A DNA stretch of 64,000 bases from Blastomussa wellsi (lineage: Eukaryota > Cnidaria > Anthozoa > Scleractinia > Plerogyridae): assembly GCA_947652115.1 (NCBI GenBank), contig OX393568.1, positions 23,169,463 through 23,233,462 on the forward strand, read 5' to 3'. The position numbers and the translations under genes are program-made. Below, piece after piece: positions 10,950 through 23,200 of the stretch (its first letter is position 1; each line of letters starts with the position of its first letter). The notes under the pieces are model-generated. The model was not told the DNA's origin and did no database searches. It was given only the letters and a program-made list of their open reading frames with translations.

Positions 10950-11340
10950 TTAAAGGGGCACTGTCACGGTATTTTGGCATCATTTTAAAATACTGAAATA
11001 TGTTCTTACATCAATGGAAACCCAAAAATAATGGTGTAGTTTTGTTAACGAGGACAATATCACTACATTGAAACTGTTTATTGTCGCCCATCACGTAGGA
11101 TGGCAAGGATGGAAGTGGATTGAAATTTGAAAAAACCTGCCAGTTTCTTCAAATTCTAGAGCCATTCCTTGAAAATATCACCAGAAATTCACTATGGTTT
11201 GCTCTCTGAGCCACAAGTTGTTTGATGTCTTCCTGTTAGTCCATCAGGAGCATTTTGAGCACGAGATAAGGTACCAGATAATGATTTTAGCAATGAATGA
11301 AGTTGAAAACACCAAAACCCCTGTGGCAGTGCTCCTTTAA
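10950..11340. mobile_element. TTAA-flanked inverted-repeat element (piggyBac-type MITE)
   Basis: The left end reads TTAA-AGGGGCACTGTCACGG and the right end, inverted, reads TTAA-AGGAGCACTGCCACAG, giving terminal inverted repeats of about 20 bp or more and a TTAA duplication at 10950-10953 and 11337-11340. It is 391 bp long and non-coding. TTAA target sites are the mark of piggyBac transposition, and a PGBD-type transposase ORF lies at 60941-62947 in this window. A direct link is inference. Confidence 0.75.
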
Positions 11341-12886
11341 GCTCGGGCCAAACGAGACGAGAGTTTTTGAGAGCCTACTCTCAGTCGACTATCGTGAACA
11401 GAGGACAAACGAGAAAAAATTCTCATCAACTTAACACGTTCAAACTGCTGGTAAACTCGGTGAAAAGTGCACGAGAGTCTATGGGATTGATTGAGACTTT
11501 CAGGCCAAACGATATTAGATACGATATTATTAACTCTCATCAACTCATTCTCCCTCGTTAAGGCGTTTGGAAAGAACAGTCCTTAATCTGTTAATCCCCA
11601 CAAGAGACTTGACAAAAAAAGACAAACCAAATATAGAAGGGGGACAGACAGCTGCAGTATTAAGGGCTGTTGAAAAGTGCTCCAATTAGTCATTGTCAAT
11701 GTAAGGTGGCACTCGATAAATGGTGTTGTCGAGAATGGAGATATTTTCGTCTGAGAATGTGCTTCGTTTATGACGAACGTTATTTTAGCGATGTGTTGGG
11801 CGTGCTGAAATCACTGAAATCGCTCTGTTCTGAGAAAATTGATTTCCAGAGCTTTCATGCACTTATTTCTCCGAAAAAGTTCAAAAAAGCTTAAATATAG
11901 TTTCTTTCACTTTCAGTTGGCCTGCTCCAGTCTTGGGGCTAAAATGTGTTTTGTGTTATATATCGCTCGAGGGCTTAAAAGGTCGAAACATGTAACATAT
12001 ATTATATTGAAAAGCTTTTCCTGAATTTGAAAAATTTAATTAAGCTTTGTAAATTAATATGAAATGTAATGAACTCTACTAAGAGGGAGGGATTTTCACA
12101 AACATTAATATATAAAAAATACGATTTGTCCAGTGCAGACTGACAGGAAATCTGTCACAAAATGAAATTATATACACGAGATTCCATAATACCGTTTCAA
12201 AACAATCCTTTTGTTGACCTTTGCTGACTGCTGCCAAACTACTTAGTCATTTCTTTAATTTTTTAAGGCTCTGTTTCGCGCTATTTGTTTCCCTTTTTAA
12301 TTAAAAAAAAAAAACTAGGAACATCTTTAGATAATACTTTGGAGCGGATAGACGCATATCGATAAAAGGATAAACAAAATATTTTGAATTCATGTCGACC
12401 GACAAAGTAGATTTTTTCTACTGGTTGTTTTTGAAGAGATTTTAGGCTTGGAAACGTTAATTAAAGATTTCTTTCCATAATTAAACACTGGAAGACCTAA
12501 ACAAATGCGAACTAGGAGAAATATGCCCGCGGAATGGACGCAGACACTCAGAACGAAAGGTTTATTTCTCTTGTCCTCATTTCTCTTTTCGAACGCACCC
12601 GATACCTTACTCTCGATATTCTCGATAGTTCTATCCCGTGGGCTCGTTTGCCCTAGCACGGCTGGTGATCGGATTTTGTTTATTATTGCAGTGGAATATT
12701 CCCTTGAAATTTTATAGCGTCATTTAGGAAGAATAGGTTCAAACATTACCGACAATAAAAAAAAATAAGAACACTAGTCTGTTGGAGCGAAGTCCGGCCG
12801 CGGCGAAATGCTATCAAATATCGATTAAGTCAAGTTTTTAACCTTGTTAAAATGACTTGGAATGGCACGATATTTTTTCTCTTGAA

Positions 12887-13200
12887 ACATGGTTGCCACA
12901 GGTCAGGAAATGGTTTGGGAAAAAAATTCTTCAAGGTCAAGGAAAAGTCAAGGAATTTCATTTCGAGTCAGGGAAGGTTTGAGTCGGAGAAAAGTTAGGG
13001 AAAAGTGAAATTTTATGACTACTAATATATTTCTTGCCAATTCAGTGATAATAAATGGGTGGTTGGCTGTGAGGGGAGATTGGAGGCCATTACCAGGACT
13101 AATTTGTGATTTTTTTTTTAATTTAGTTGGTCAGGGAAATTTTACATTTGTCAGGGAAGAGTCAGGGAATTTCAAGATCCCGTGGCTGTGGCAACCATGT
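12887..13200. mobile_element. Inverted-repeat element with ACATGGTTGCCACA termini
   Basis: ACATGGTTGCCACA at 12887-12900 is repeated inverted at 13187-13200 (TGTGGCAACCATGT). The interior has several GTCAGGGAA and TCAAGGAA units, typical of a dispersed cnidarian repeat. No coding capacity is apparent. Confidence 0.7.
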
Positions 13201-14595
13201 AAAAGGTTCAGTTTATTAAACTTGGTCATGATAAGATTTCTCTCGGAATTTCTTTAAAAGGGCTAATTATGAAGAACTAGTAACAGCTACCTTGTGAAGA
13301 TAAGATCATTAGACAAGTGATCTTCATTTATGTCCTGTTCTTTTTTGCAAGAAACTATTAAAGCATTCAACTTCGATCGACAGCACAGTTCGTGTCAAGC
13401 CACGTGTAAATTAGTATAAAGCTGGCAACTGAATACAAAACTCTCGCCCAGAGAAAGAAACAGGTTAATGCTGAGTATGCAATTAGCCCGCAATCTGATA
13501 ATGTTCTAACAACCCTTACAACATTAAAACAATGAACTGACACCTTTAAAAGCGTTTTAAGAACTACCTAGCTCTTGAGTAAGTTTAAGTTTACTTTAGT
13601 CTGAAAATCCTGCATGAATCTTTTCCTTCATCCAAGCAAGTCAAGCCCACGCGAATTACAAAATATGTATAAAGTAATTTGACCTTGGCCTTAGATAACT
13701 GTCGTGGTGTAAAAGCCCCATCGTCCCCAACAATGCAAATTAGCAGTCCCATGGCGGTTTGATTCCGCTTCCCGTGAGAAAAGGAGGCCGATGACCTTAG
13801 ACTCCGAAAATCTCTATTTTGCGCATTCACAAAATATTATTTCATTTCTTTTAATGAAAACGTTGTCCATGTGTTATGGTATGCACTATCGAAGTTACCA
13901 TGTATGGCCTTAGCACACGATCGGTATCGATAGCTGTTGCTAATGTACCGCGTACGTGAAATTGTATTAAGGCAAATTAACTTTTACAATTTTTTATCGC
14001 CGAATAACTTTGCCATGATAACCACGCTCTGTTAAGTGAATATTTGAGTCTAGAAAATATGCGTCAAGTCCAATCCAAATCCCCCATATCACGCTCTTGA
14101 TGTGGATGAAGACGTTTTTGTTATCAACGTGTATCATGTGTGATTCCACATGTGTTTGGTTGATAAGGGGGTAGGGCGATTACCACTTTAGGTTTGTACT
14201 TTGGTAGAGATTCGGAAACAGGGACCTACGAGACAAATATGTGAGTGTGCATAACTCGCATTACACGTTCAAGAGAAAAAGAAATGTACTCTGATTGGAT
14301 AAAATGACAGCCACTGGAGTACCGAGGGCACACTCCCTCCCAAAGTTAAGGGGAGCCCCCCCCCCCCCTGCACTCATGACATGTATATGGGTCATATTAT
14401 ATTTGTTCAGTACAGTCGCATTGATAAATAAAACAGTCTGTTCAACTGCTGGGAGTCCATTAACCGCCAGGCATGCCAAACGGCGTATCAAGTTTGCTTT
14501 TCTGGAAGTGTACCATCAACAAAACGCGTTAATTGCGCCCAGTGGCCATCATTCACTTGCAGATTTAACAAGATTGAGACTGACTGAAGAACACG

Positions 14596-15597
14596 ATGGC
14601 AGAGGGGTCCACGTTAACCGTCTCTCCGCAGAATCTTTCCACCTCGCCGGTATCGTTCGCAAAGCCGTCGCCAACGCAACCGGTTGGACTCGAGTTCTAC
14701 GAGCAAGCTTACAAGATCAGCTTAACGATCCTCTTTTCAGCAGTAATCTTCTTCGGAGTCTTGCTTAACTCTATCATAGTGTTCACGGTTTACCGTTGGC
14801 CAGAGATGCGAACGCCCTGCAATCTACTGATTGTGAACCTTGCTGTTGGTGACCTGGCCGTAGCCTCTCTGGCAGCGCCATTGCGAATCATAGAAGTGTT
14901 TGTTGGTTGGCCATTTGGGAACTTCTTGTGCGAGGTTCTTGTTCCCATGCAAGAGCTGTTCGTTACTGTATCGGTTGTCACGCACACAACGATTGCGCTG
15001 GAAAGGTTCAGGGCCATCGTGCGCCCGTTAAAGAGACGTCTGTCGCTGCGAAATACCAAGCTTATTATATTCGCGATATGGCCCGCGTGCTATATGACTT
15101 CTTCGCTGCCGCTCGCCCCCATATTGAGAGTACAAAAATACAACGACATGGACAGATGCATGCCGGAGTGGCCGTTTGAACTGTATAGTCCAATTTATCA
15201 AGTGTACCTTGTCATTCTGTTCATTGCAATTCCCCTCTTTATACAAACCATGGCTTATTTCAAGATTTTGAAGACTCTGCAGAACAGGTTAACTCCAATG
15301 TGCGCACTTCCACTGAACAGAAAGCTGACTCGCGCAATACAGTACCGAAAGCGCAGGCGGCTCATCAAGACACTAGCAATCTTGGTTTTTACTTTTCAAT
15401 TGTGCTATGTTCCTCGGGGAGTAATGATGATGGTGGACGAATTTGGCCACGACCATGTCAACATCACCAGCTTTCTGTATGCTGATCTAGCCACCCTGAT
15501 CTTATTTTATTTGAAGCACGTTATGAATCCTATCATATTGTTTATCACAAGCAGAGATTTTCGCCGCTGGAACTTCCTTCAAATTTTCTGCCGTTGA
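14596..15597 (+). CDS. Class A (rhodopsin-like) orphan GPCR 2
   Basis: Intronless gene for a 333-residue receptor, paralogous to the other four. The N-terminus has a sequon at N13. TM1 holds LLNSIIVF (N58; the usual GN is LN here). TM2 has GDLAVASLAAPLRIIE. WPFG is at 105-108. C112 and C188 are the likely disulfide pair. ERFRAIV is at 136-142. TM6 reads FQLCYVPRG and TM7 reads FYLKHVMNPIIL. The loop before TM6 is basic (RKRRRLIK). The C-terminal tail is very short, ending about 10 residues after the DFRR motif with WNFLQIFCR, so there is little room for arrestin-type phosphorylation. A C-terminal truncation of an older, longer gene is possible. The ATG at 14596 is chosen because it gives a normal-length N-terminus; no upstream in-frame ATG is needed. 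The ligand is unknown. Confidence 0.92.
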   Translation: MAEGSTLTVSPQNLSTSPVSFAKPSPTQPVGLEFYEQAYKISLTILFSAVIFFGVLLNSIIVFTVYRWPEMRTPCNLLIVNLAVGDLAVASLAAPLRIIEVFVGWPFGNFLCEVLVPMQELFVTVSVVTHTTIALERFRAIVRPLKRRLSLRNTKLIIFAIWPACYMTSSLPLAPILRVQKYNDMDRCMPEWPFELYSPIYQVYLVILFIAIPLFIQTMAYFKILKTLQNRLTPMCALPLNRKLTRAIQYRKRRRLIKTLAILVFTFQLCYVPRGVMMMVDEFGHDHVNITSFLYADLATLILFYLKHVMNPIILFITSRDFRRWNFLQIFCR

Positions 15598-17004
15598 TTT
15601 CCCTGCGAACTTAGTTTATAAGGTTAACGCCCCACTGCCAACGAGTCTGATAAAATACACTGAAAAGCCAAGGGATTTCTGACGCGTTTCTGTCAAAGAG
15701 CAATTTTTGTAATCATTTAAATTTGGACTTGAAACTTAGCTGCTGAAAAAACAACCTGTTCTTTCCAACAAAAAGGTTTCGACAAGCTTTTATAATACGC
15801 GACGTCTTTAATGAATAGACAATAAATTTTAAGCGTTTACGGTCCTGTTCACCTGTACGATACTGTTCACTTTTTCAGTCGACTGACAAATATTTAGACA
15901 CCTCTTACCTAAGAAGTTGACGTTTTGAAAAACGAGAAGAGTGTTAATGGCCGGATATCATTTCTCCTTTCGCCTTCGATTTCCGTTTACTTAAGAAATT
16001 TTTTCAGCTGACATGATACTGTGATCGGAAATTTCACATTAAATAATGGCCGGGCCAAACGTACTCGATCAACTGTCGGGCAGTTGTCATTGGTGGTTAG
16101 CGGTAGTCTGGGGTGTAAAGTAGAAGAACGGCATGATTGTAATCTACAAAAGGTCGCAAGATTGAGAGAGATATGTAAATCTTACTGATTAAACGACATT
16201 CCTTTCAACGGCGAAAGTTTTCATTTCATCAGTGTGCATGTGGGGAGGATGAACAAAAAAGCTGATTATCGCCATATTGGTAATACTTTGTCTTTTCATC
16301 ATTCTGGCTCGCAGTAAACTAAATTGTCGTTTTCTTATTAGTAGAATAAAGGCGGTATTATACACAAAAGACCGGAAAATATGGTTTTTTTATTGATTGC
16401 CTCCCGCGAAACGCAAAGGAAAAGATGTAACGCGTAAACACTTGAAATATTTGTGTTTGAAAGAGGTCGTGTGATTTGCATGCGCTGAAGTGGCATAAAA
16501 TTAAACTGATTTTTAAATCCTCTTGAGAAATAAACACGTACTTTTCTCAGTTCTCTGACGACTAAAGCTACTTTTCTGACAACAGAATTGAAAAAAAAAA
16601 CTCCTTTTATTACCGTGTCCATGTTTTTCATTGCAAAATCTCTGTGCCTTTCTAGTACATTGCTATCACAAGAATGACAAGTATTAAGAAACTGTTTATA
16701 ATATAGATGCACTGTACTGAGGAAGGATAGTGATCCGTCTTCGTTACCCGTGACCAGCGGTCGGGAAACAAGCAGTCCAAAGCCACTTCTCGTTTTCGCT
16801 GTCTCGACACCTCCTCGACTTCGGTTTTCCTTTTTTTCCGGTTCCTTACTTTTTAATTTGTGTTTGAGTCCCGCGGCATCGTCTGCACAGTCTGACCTCT
16901 CAGAAGAAAAGTATCCAGGGTTTATTTCTCGTCCTCGCTTCCGGTTTGGCAGTAATTTTCGTACTCCTGGTGAGCTGGGCTAGCCGCAAATCTACACGTC
17001 TTCC

Positions 17005-17375
17005 GGGGGGAGTGGGATACTCTCTGTTATGGGCTACACTGGAACGTGTTGCGGGATAGAGTATGATTTTCTCCCCTCAGACCTGATTTCAAGCCAGTCT
17101 GTTCTAATCTGTGTCTTGAGCCGTCCTAGACAGGGTGTAGCTTCAAGACAGTCGTCGAGTTCTAAGCACCGATGCCATGTTCATCTTGGCTTTCGAAGGA
17201 CGAACAAAATATCCGAAATCAGAAACGTTCATCAGTATTATATTTAGCCGGTCGTCAGTCAACATAAAGTCATTTTGCAGGACTAGAATAGCATCAAAAA
17301 CGTTTTCCCCGTTTTAAACCTCCAGAGACACGCCTATACCCAAACATTGGGTCAAGCCCCCATCCCCCCCCCCCC
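17005..17375. repeat. Dispersed repeat, copy 1 (second copy at 29405-29790)
   Basis: This stretch aligns along its length with 29405-29790. Shared landmarks in order are a GGGCTACACTGG/GGGCTATACGGG start, ACAGGGT, ATCCGAAATCAGAAA, a CAACAT block, TTTGCAGGACTAGA/TTTTCAGGACTAGA and CAAACATTGGGTCA/CAAAACATGGGTCA. C runs lie at one end of each copy, on opposite sides. No coding frame is conserved between copies. Confidence 0.8.
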
Positions 17376-17960
17376 TCTTCCCTCCCTCTCTACATTTGCA
17401 TCATCCGATTTCCCACGAGACGACTTTGTGGTTCAAGTAAAGCAAGCATCGCTAGTGCTATTGCGGTACATTGACGTTGTGTGGTGTTTTCCGAAATACT
17501 AAACAAAACAAAGCCGTGAACTCCAGCTGGAACCGCTTGTAAATTTGTTTCGTCTTATTAACTTGATTGAAAAGATCGTTCAGCAATAAACCCATTAGCT
17601 GCGGGCAGATTATTATCGTGAGGATACGGACTGACCAAACTGCGATATTTCCTTCTGTTTATATTTGGCGGACATTAGCTAATTTTATTTTGCAAACATA
17701 TAAACCTTTCTTCGATGCGTTCTGGTCCTGTATTTTGGTAAAGCACTGATGATACAAACAATTTTTTTACGAGTCTTAACTTTCTACCAGCGGATCACTC
17801 ACAGTGTAGACAGTCAACTGGCGTTCTGTTAAGATTCTAATCAACTTCACCCACTGCCAATGTTAGACACAACAAAAAGAGCAAATTTTAAAATAATTGT
17901 CATAGTGCAAAACGCTACTGCTGTTATGACGTACTTATTATGATATAATTTGGTTTTATC

Positions 17961-18028
17961 AACTGGGTTGATAATGTCAATTGGCCACCGTAAAGAGATT
18001 CAAGAGCTGACGTTTCGAGCGTTAGCCC

Positions 18029-18070
<42 letters not shown>
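17961..18070. repeat. Fragment of a dispersed repeat with GCTGACGTTTCGAGCGTTAG core
   Basis: The block CAATTGGCCACCGTAAAGAG, then GAGCTGACGTTTCGAGCGTT, then a CCCACCGACGCAGCACCACA block is a sequence I associate with widespread marine-invertebrate retroelement termini (Penelope-like pseudo-LTRs). No ORF is left. The family assignment is from memory and tentative. Confidence 0.45.
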
Positions 18071-18073
<3 letters not shown>

Positions 18074-18092
18074 CTATTCATTTGTACTTATT

Positions 18093-18305
18093 ATGAGCCG
18101 GGTTGGACCGGTTTTGCCGAGATCTCGGCACTTCTGTTAAACGCGACAGAAAAATAATCAACTTCGTGATTACATGAATGTAATACCGGGCTGAAAGAAG
18201 GGATGGCGAGTGGTAAATTCGAGGCTTTGTGTGTCGGTGAGACCAGTAGAGACTATTCGTCACGCCTGAAAGGCATCTCGGCAAACCGAGCCAACCCGTT
18301 GATCA
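18093..18305. mobile_element. Inverted-repeat element with CGGGTTGG and TTTGCCGAGAT arms
   Basis: The left arm (CCGGGTTGGACCGGTTTTGC, then CGAGAT) is repeated inverted at the right (ATCTCGGCAAACCGAGCCAA, then CCCG). About 210 bp, no coding capacity; a MITE-like hairpin. Confidence 0.7.
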
Positions 18306-19109
18306 TGTAAGCACAGGGTGCTCATACAAGCTGTACGTCTGTTTGTATGTTCAAATATATAAAGAAATGTATGGGAATATTTAAAGCGCCCAGCTATTAA
18401 AACCCTATTCCCAGTAATGTTTACTTTTTTGGTTGAAACAAACGTGAACTCAGGTGTTGTATTTTGTCGTTCCTCTGCTCAAAATGTCAAATTTGAGCGA
18501 TTTGGAGGGTTGTGTTGACTGTTGCTGGTAAGTTCATGTTTATTTCAACCAAAAAATGAACATTACTCGAAATAAGTTTTCGATAGTAGGACGCTTTCAA
18601 AATTCCCATTCAACTGGAACATACAAACAGACGCACTGCTTGTGTGGTCTCCCTGCATGTGCGAATGTAATCAGGCTAAACAATTTATGTCCAGGAAACA
18701 TAGAGCTAAATTTTATAATCTCGAGAATACTTCGCTCTTTCACTGTAAAGAGAATAGTTCTAACATGACTAGAGATTTGAACATTTATTTTTTCACAACC
18801 TAAAATGTCGATTTTAATATTATAGTTATTCATCAATTCTATGCCCCCGCAATGACGCGGTTTTCCACAAACGGGTAACAAGTTGGTCAATTTTGCCACA
18901 ACTCACGCGAAACAAACTTGCACCATATTATGAATCATTTATTCTCACAAAAAAGTCTGGTTTTATCAATTAACACTTTCAAAAGCTTTGATTTCCTCAA
19001 TTTTAAAATTTCATTTTGTGCCCATCAAAAAACTGTAACTACTGCAAACAGTTTGTTATTTTTTTTCTCGACGTGTACTCGCGCAGTTTAACTGTCACGG
19101 AAAAGTTCT

Positions 19110-20291
19110 CTAAACTGGATGCTCCCATATTTTTACTTCTTTCTCGTCCGGTTCTTCTCGAAGTTCTTTTGTCGGCCTAAAGTGAGACCTATGCGTTTGT
19201 GTAACAAGCTTGTTTTCTTCTCGTTTAGAACACCCGCCACAAATGCTTACTATTCCACTTTTAAAGTCCTCACTCATGGTAGACAAAATAAAAGGGTTTA
19301 TAACATGTTTGAGATAATACAAAGCCAATGCTACTAGATCAATGTAGTCAAATGTGGCACTAATTGAACCAGGATCAGCAAACTCACGGTACAGCATCGT
19401 TATTCCTCGCGGAAGGTGACAGATTTGAAAAGTTACGACCAAAACAAGCAGCATTTTGACAAGCTTGCGTTTACGTTTCACGCGCGCGACACTCACCACG
19501 CAAGAAGCGCGCGTGTCAAATGACATTGACTCATTTCCTGAAGATGAGCTTTTCGCTGTTTGCTCGGCCACCTCTGCAAGAATATCACTTTTAGTTTTGA
19601 GAGTTCGAATAATACTGACGTAAGCATAGCTCTGGATTACGAGCTGAGCCATAATGAAGACCAAAACCAAGTATATCTCGTAAATTCTGCGATAAAGATC
19701 AGACCAAACTGGAAAGCAGTATTGCTCACCTTGGAAAGATTGCACTTTTAGCGGAATGGCTAATGGAAGACCAGCGAAGACATAACAGCACACCCAGATC
19801 CCAAAGTTGACGTATTGTATCTTTGTCGTGGACAGCCGTTCCTTGAAGGGTGTAACAGTGGCTCTGTACCGCTCAAACGCGATTGTCGAATGTGTGACTA
19901 CCGAGACACAAACCATGACATCTTGGAGAGGAAGAATGAATTGGCAAAGGGCTTCTCCGAAGGGCCAGCCGTGCAAATACAGATCCACGATCCTCAAAGG
20001 AGCGGCAATTATGGCGACCCCCAAATCCGCCGCAGCAATATTCGCAAGTAAAAACCCACAAGGATTTCTTAGTCGCTTCCATTTCAGAATTGAACCTAGC
20101 ACCAACACGTTGCCGACAAAACCGAAAGCGAAAATAACAGAGAAAAACGTAAAGACCATGATTTTGTACGATAGTGGGTCGAGCAGTTCCTCTTGGGCCT
20201 CTTCTTGTTCGCTGCCATTTCCCTGGGCTGTCATGGTTCGATTTGAAGACAAAATGCCCGTGCTGGAATTGCTTAAAGGCGAGAATTCCAT
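19110..20291 (-). CDS. Class A (rhodopsin-like) orphan GPCR 3
   Basis: Intronless gene for a 393-residue receptor, the only one of the five on the minus strand and the longest. The N-terminus has sequons at N8, N17 and N25 and an acidic EQEEAQEE stretch. TM1 holds VGNVLVLG (N61). TM2 has AADLGVAIIAAPLRIVD. WPFG is at 109-112. C116 and C192 are the likely disulfide pair. ERYRATV is at 140-146. Intracellular loop 3 is expanded (about 232-276) and serine-rich (SSSSGNESMS) before the basic VKRKRKLVK. TM6 reads FQICHLPRG, with histidine where CWxP has tryptophan. TM7 reads YYLKHVINPFIL. The tail (from about 341) has CGGCSK as possible palmitoylation sites and a long charged end. Loop and tail suggest more regulation by phosphorylation than in its paralogues. 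The ligand is unknown. Confidence 0.93.
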   Translation of the reverse strand: MEFSPLSNSSTGILSSNRTMTAQGNGSEQEEAQEELLDPLSYKIMVFTFFSVIFAFGFVGNVLVLGSILKWKRLRNPCGFLLANIAAADLGVAIIAAPLRIVDLYLHGWPFGEALCQFILPLQDVMVCVSVVTHSTIAFERYRATVTPFKERLSTTKIQYVNFGIWVCCYVFAGLPLAIPLKVQSFQGEQYCFPVWSDLYRRIYEIYLVLVFIMAQLVIQSYAYVSIIRTLKTKSDILAEVAEQTAKSSSSGNESMSFDTRASCVVSVARVKRKRKLVKMLLVLVVTFQICHLPRGITMLYREFADPGSISATFDYIDLVALALYYLKHVINPFILSTMSEDFKSGIVSICGGCSKREENKLVTQTHRSHFRPTKELREEPDEKEVKIWEHPV

Positions 20292-23200
20292 CTATTATTC
20301 AAACGATTAGCTAGCTTTCTTCAAGCTGACAATTTCGGCTTATTATTAATTCACGAGTTTAGTTTGTTTTCATAAAATCCTGCAAAAGAATAAAAGTTAT
20401 ATAAGCACTGGACAAAAAACATTGACTAGTAATTAAGAATAATACGCCTTGAATTTGAATCTGAAGCCATAAAGTGGGATCATTTTAATAACCAGTTTTC
20501 TTTTTGTGACATTGCACGCAATCTTAACGATTCTCCGGGAACCCAACTAAGAGGCCGTTTTTTTATACATCAATAGGAGATGTTTTGCAGCAATAATTAA
20601 TTTTGGAAACAACGTAAACAGAACAGAAGATTGAAGGCTGACTTAATTATACCATCTCTGAAATATACTACTAAACGAAACCCGACAAAAGAAAAAAAAT
20701 TGTAGATTTTTTCAGGCAAGAGGAAAGATATCACGGTATTCATTGCTTGACGGTTGAAAGCAGCGAACAAAAATTCCTAACTGTAATGAATGGGTTTGTT
20801 TGTATTAAACATCACCACGAAAGCGGGTTGTATCGACGGGCAAAAGTTGCACTTGAAAGCTATAGCTAGACTATATGGGCACAGAGGCAAGAAAGAAGAA
20901 TCTTCGACCCATTCTTTTAAATCTTTCATTACAAAGTTATTAGAAACCAATACTTGATGATTAAATGGAAATTACAGTCATTTAGTATTCAAAACCGCCA
21001 TGTCCGGCCTTGTATACAAGTGTGGTGAACCAACAAAACCAATACACTGCAGACCATAAGGTACGTGTGGAATCAGCTGGTACAAACATTTAATGCACTT
21101 TATTTTTGGTTCTATTTACTGAAAGCTCGAACCGTCGCCTTAGTGTACAAATTAAATAAAAAAACCCATGATTTTCATGTCTAGACTACACAAGAAAGAA
21201 GGAACGGAATTTTCGATAGTGCAAAGTTCAAGCCAGAGGGTCTGGTCTTTCACTTCGTGCACGTTTTTTAAAAAACTATATTACACTTCGCCATCACCAA
21301 AAACCGTCTTCTCAATCAAGGGGCGTAGGTAACTATGTAAATAAAAACCATATATTACATTGTATTATTGTTTAGTTTTTTGCACTTAATCAGAAGAAAT
21401 TTAAATTGTTACTTTTACCTGTGCCTACCTGCAAGGTAGCTTTAGTGCGGAGCACCGTGAAGTGATCTCTCCCGGAGCAAGCAAGACCCGTTATAAATTG
21501 AAGACACTGCACCATTTTTCGAGCAACCTGTGGCAAAAACCTTGGGACTCACCGTTATGCCGACCCATATCCTGGAAAAATCTTCATTAGAATATTTAAC
21601 GTATTAGTCTTCAACGTTTTTATTTTTTCGAGATTCCGCCAGGAAATGACGAATATGCGGCATTTAACAAGAGGTCCATAACAAATGCTAAATGTTTGCT
21701 TCATTTATTTTTCTTCCGCAGAGTCTTCAAGCGTGAATGAGCCTAGGGGGAGTAACCCTTGAAACTATGTGGGTGTGTGAGATGGGACAAATCTTAAGGT
21801 TTTTGAACCGTTTTTGCTTATATTTTGTGCACTCTATACATAATTCTTGGAAATTGTTTTGAATTGAACCAAGATCGGGAATTTGCGGCTCTCCTCAAAG
21901 ATCTACGCAAAACGTCGCTGTTCCTTGGAATTGCATTTTGGGGCAAGTCCGAAAATGGATAGGAAAAATGGCATGTTAATAAAATAGGGGCGAGGATTTC
22001 AATTAACGCCTTGCACATCCCCATCCAAATTTTCGGTGAGTACACCCCCCACCTCCCCCCCTGGAAAATGTCCGCCAGCTGAAACGGTGAATGAAATAAT
22101 TAATTAATGTTGACAACCGTTCCCACACATGCAATTAACATGTTCAGAGTTCAGAACTTTAAAACGCCTCGCGTATTATTAAGAACAACTTAGTGCCCGT
22201 TAGGGGCAACGTCACTATTTTTGTAAATATTTAATCTTCAATTTGAGAATTGCAGTTATATGTATCTGCGAGTATGCAATCGTACACGACGAAAAATTGA
22301 AATCTACAGTTCTTCCTGGCGTGCAGAAACAGATTTTTATTTATTGTCTCTTTAAGTTTAAAATCCCATATTAATTGCTTGAAGGAAAATTTCAAGAGAG
22401 GATTAATTAATTTTTGGTCATCCGCAATTTAAAGATAAATCGTTGTCAATGATTACGATATTCAATCGGGGGTATTTTGAATTATAATTGTTGGGCAATA
22501 TACCAAATAAAGAGGAATTTCTCTTTTTTAATATCCTCTAACATTATTAGATGTTTATCAACAGTGGTATCTAGCTCAAAATCGCAATCAACACCGTGGC
22601 CATTTCATGTACTTATGTTTTTCAAACAGGCAACGGAACTGTTGTAGTTTTTCCTTTCAATGAAGATCGCAATTTTTTCTCGTTTTGTAAACTATCAACG
22701 ATTGCGAATTTCCCCTGTTATTCGGTGTTCCCGCCACCTCGGGAATCCCGTTACCCGTACTCGTTTTCCCCTGACCTCTCCCCTCAGATAACATCGAGTC
22801 GAGACTGATCGCACGCGTCGTGGTTGTAGTCACGATCACGATCGCCGTGACTTATTAACAAATTCGCGTCATCTCTTTTGCGTCAGTCTTGCTATTGACG
22901 TTGAATTGCATCATGCAGTCACAACGTTGTAAAATTTTCGGCTGGATTAGAAAGAGGGTGGTAACACGAGGTGTCTGGATCACGTTTCACAGCGGCTGCG
23001 ATCCTTTCAAAAATCAAGGGAAATGGACAAGGGTTCCACGTTTCGAAAAAAAGGGGGACATTTTTTCAACAGGAGCTGAAACAATTTAGGAGTGTTTGAA
23101 ACTAGCATTACCGTCCAAGTTAGTGCATGTAAATTATCAAAAATTGAGTCAAACGTGAGCACTTTTTTTATCATTTTTATGACTTTTAAGTGAATTCATT

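Larger units (their letters stand above)
10382..14595. other. Intergenic stretch between MAN2C1 and GPCR 2
   Basis: No gene seen. It contains a run of C at about 10592-10608, a TTAA-flanked element (10950-11340), a GGTTGCCACA inverted-repeat element (12887-13200) and another C run at about 14360-14368. The open frames here are short and without recognisable motifs. Confidence 0.5.
15598..19109. other. Intergenic stretch between GPCR 2 and GPCR 3
   Basis: No gene seen. Repeats cover much of 16740-18305 (listed separately). The rest is AT-rich sequence without recognisable motifs. Confidence 0.5.

Noticed and set aside
14295..14768. A 157-residue plus-strand frame overlapping the start of GPCR 2
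   Set aside because: It is out of frame with the receptor, has no motif, and its latter half is a shadow of the receptor coding sequence.
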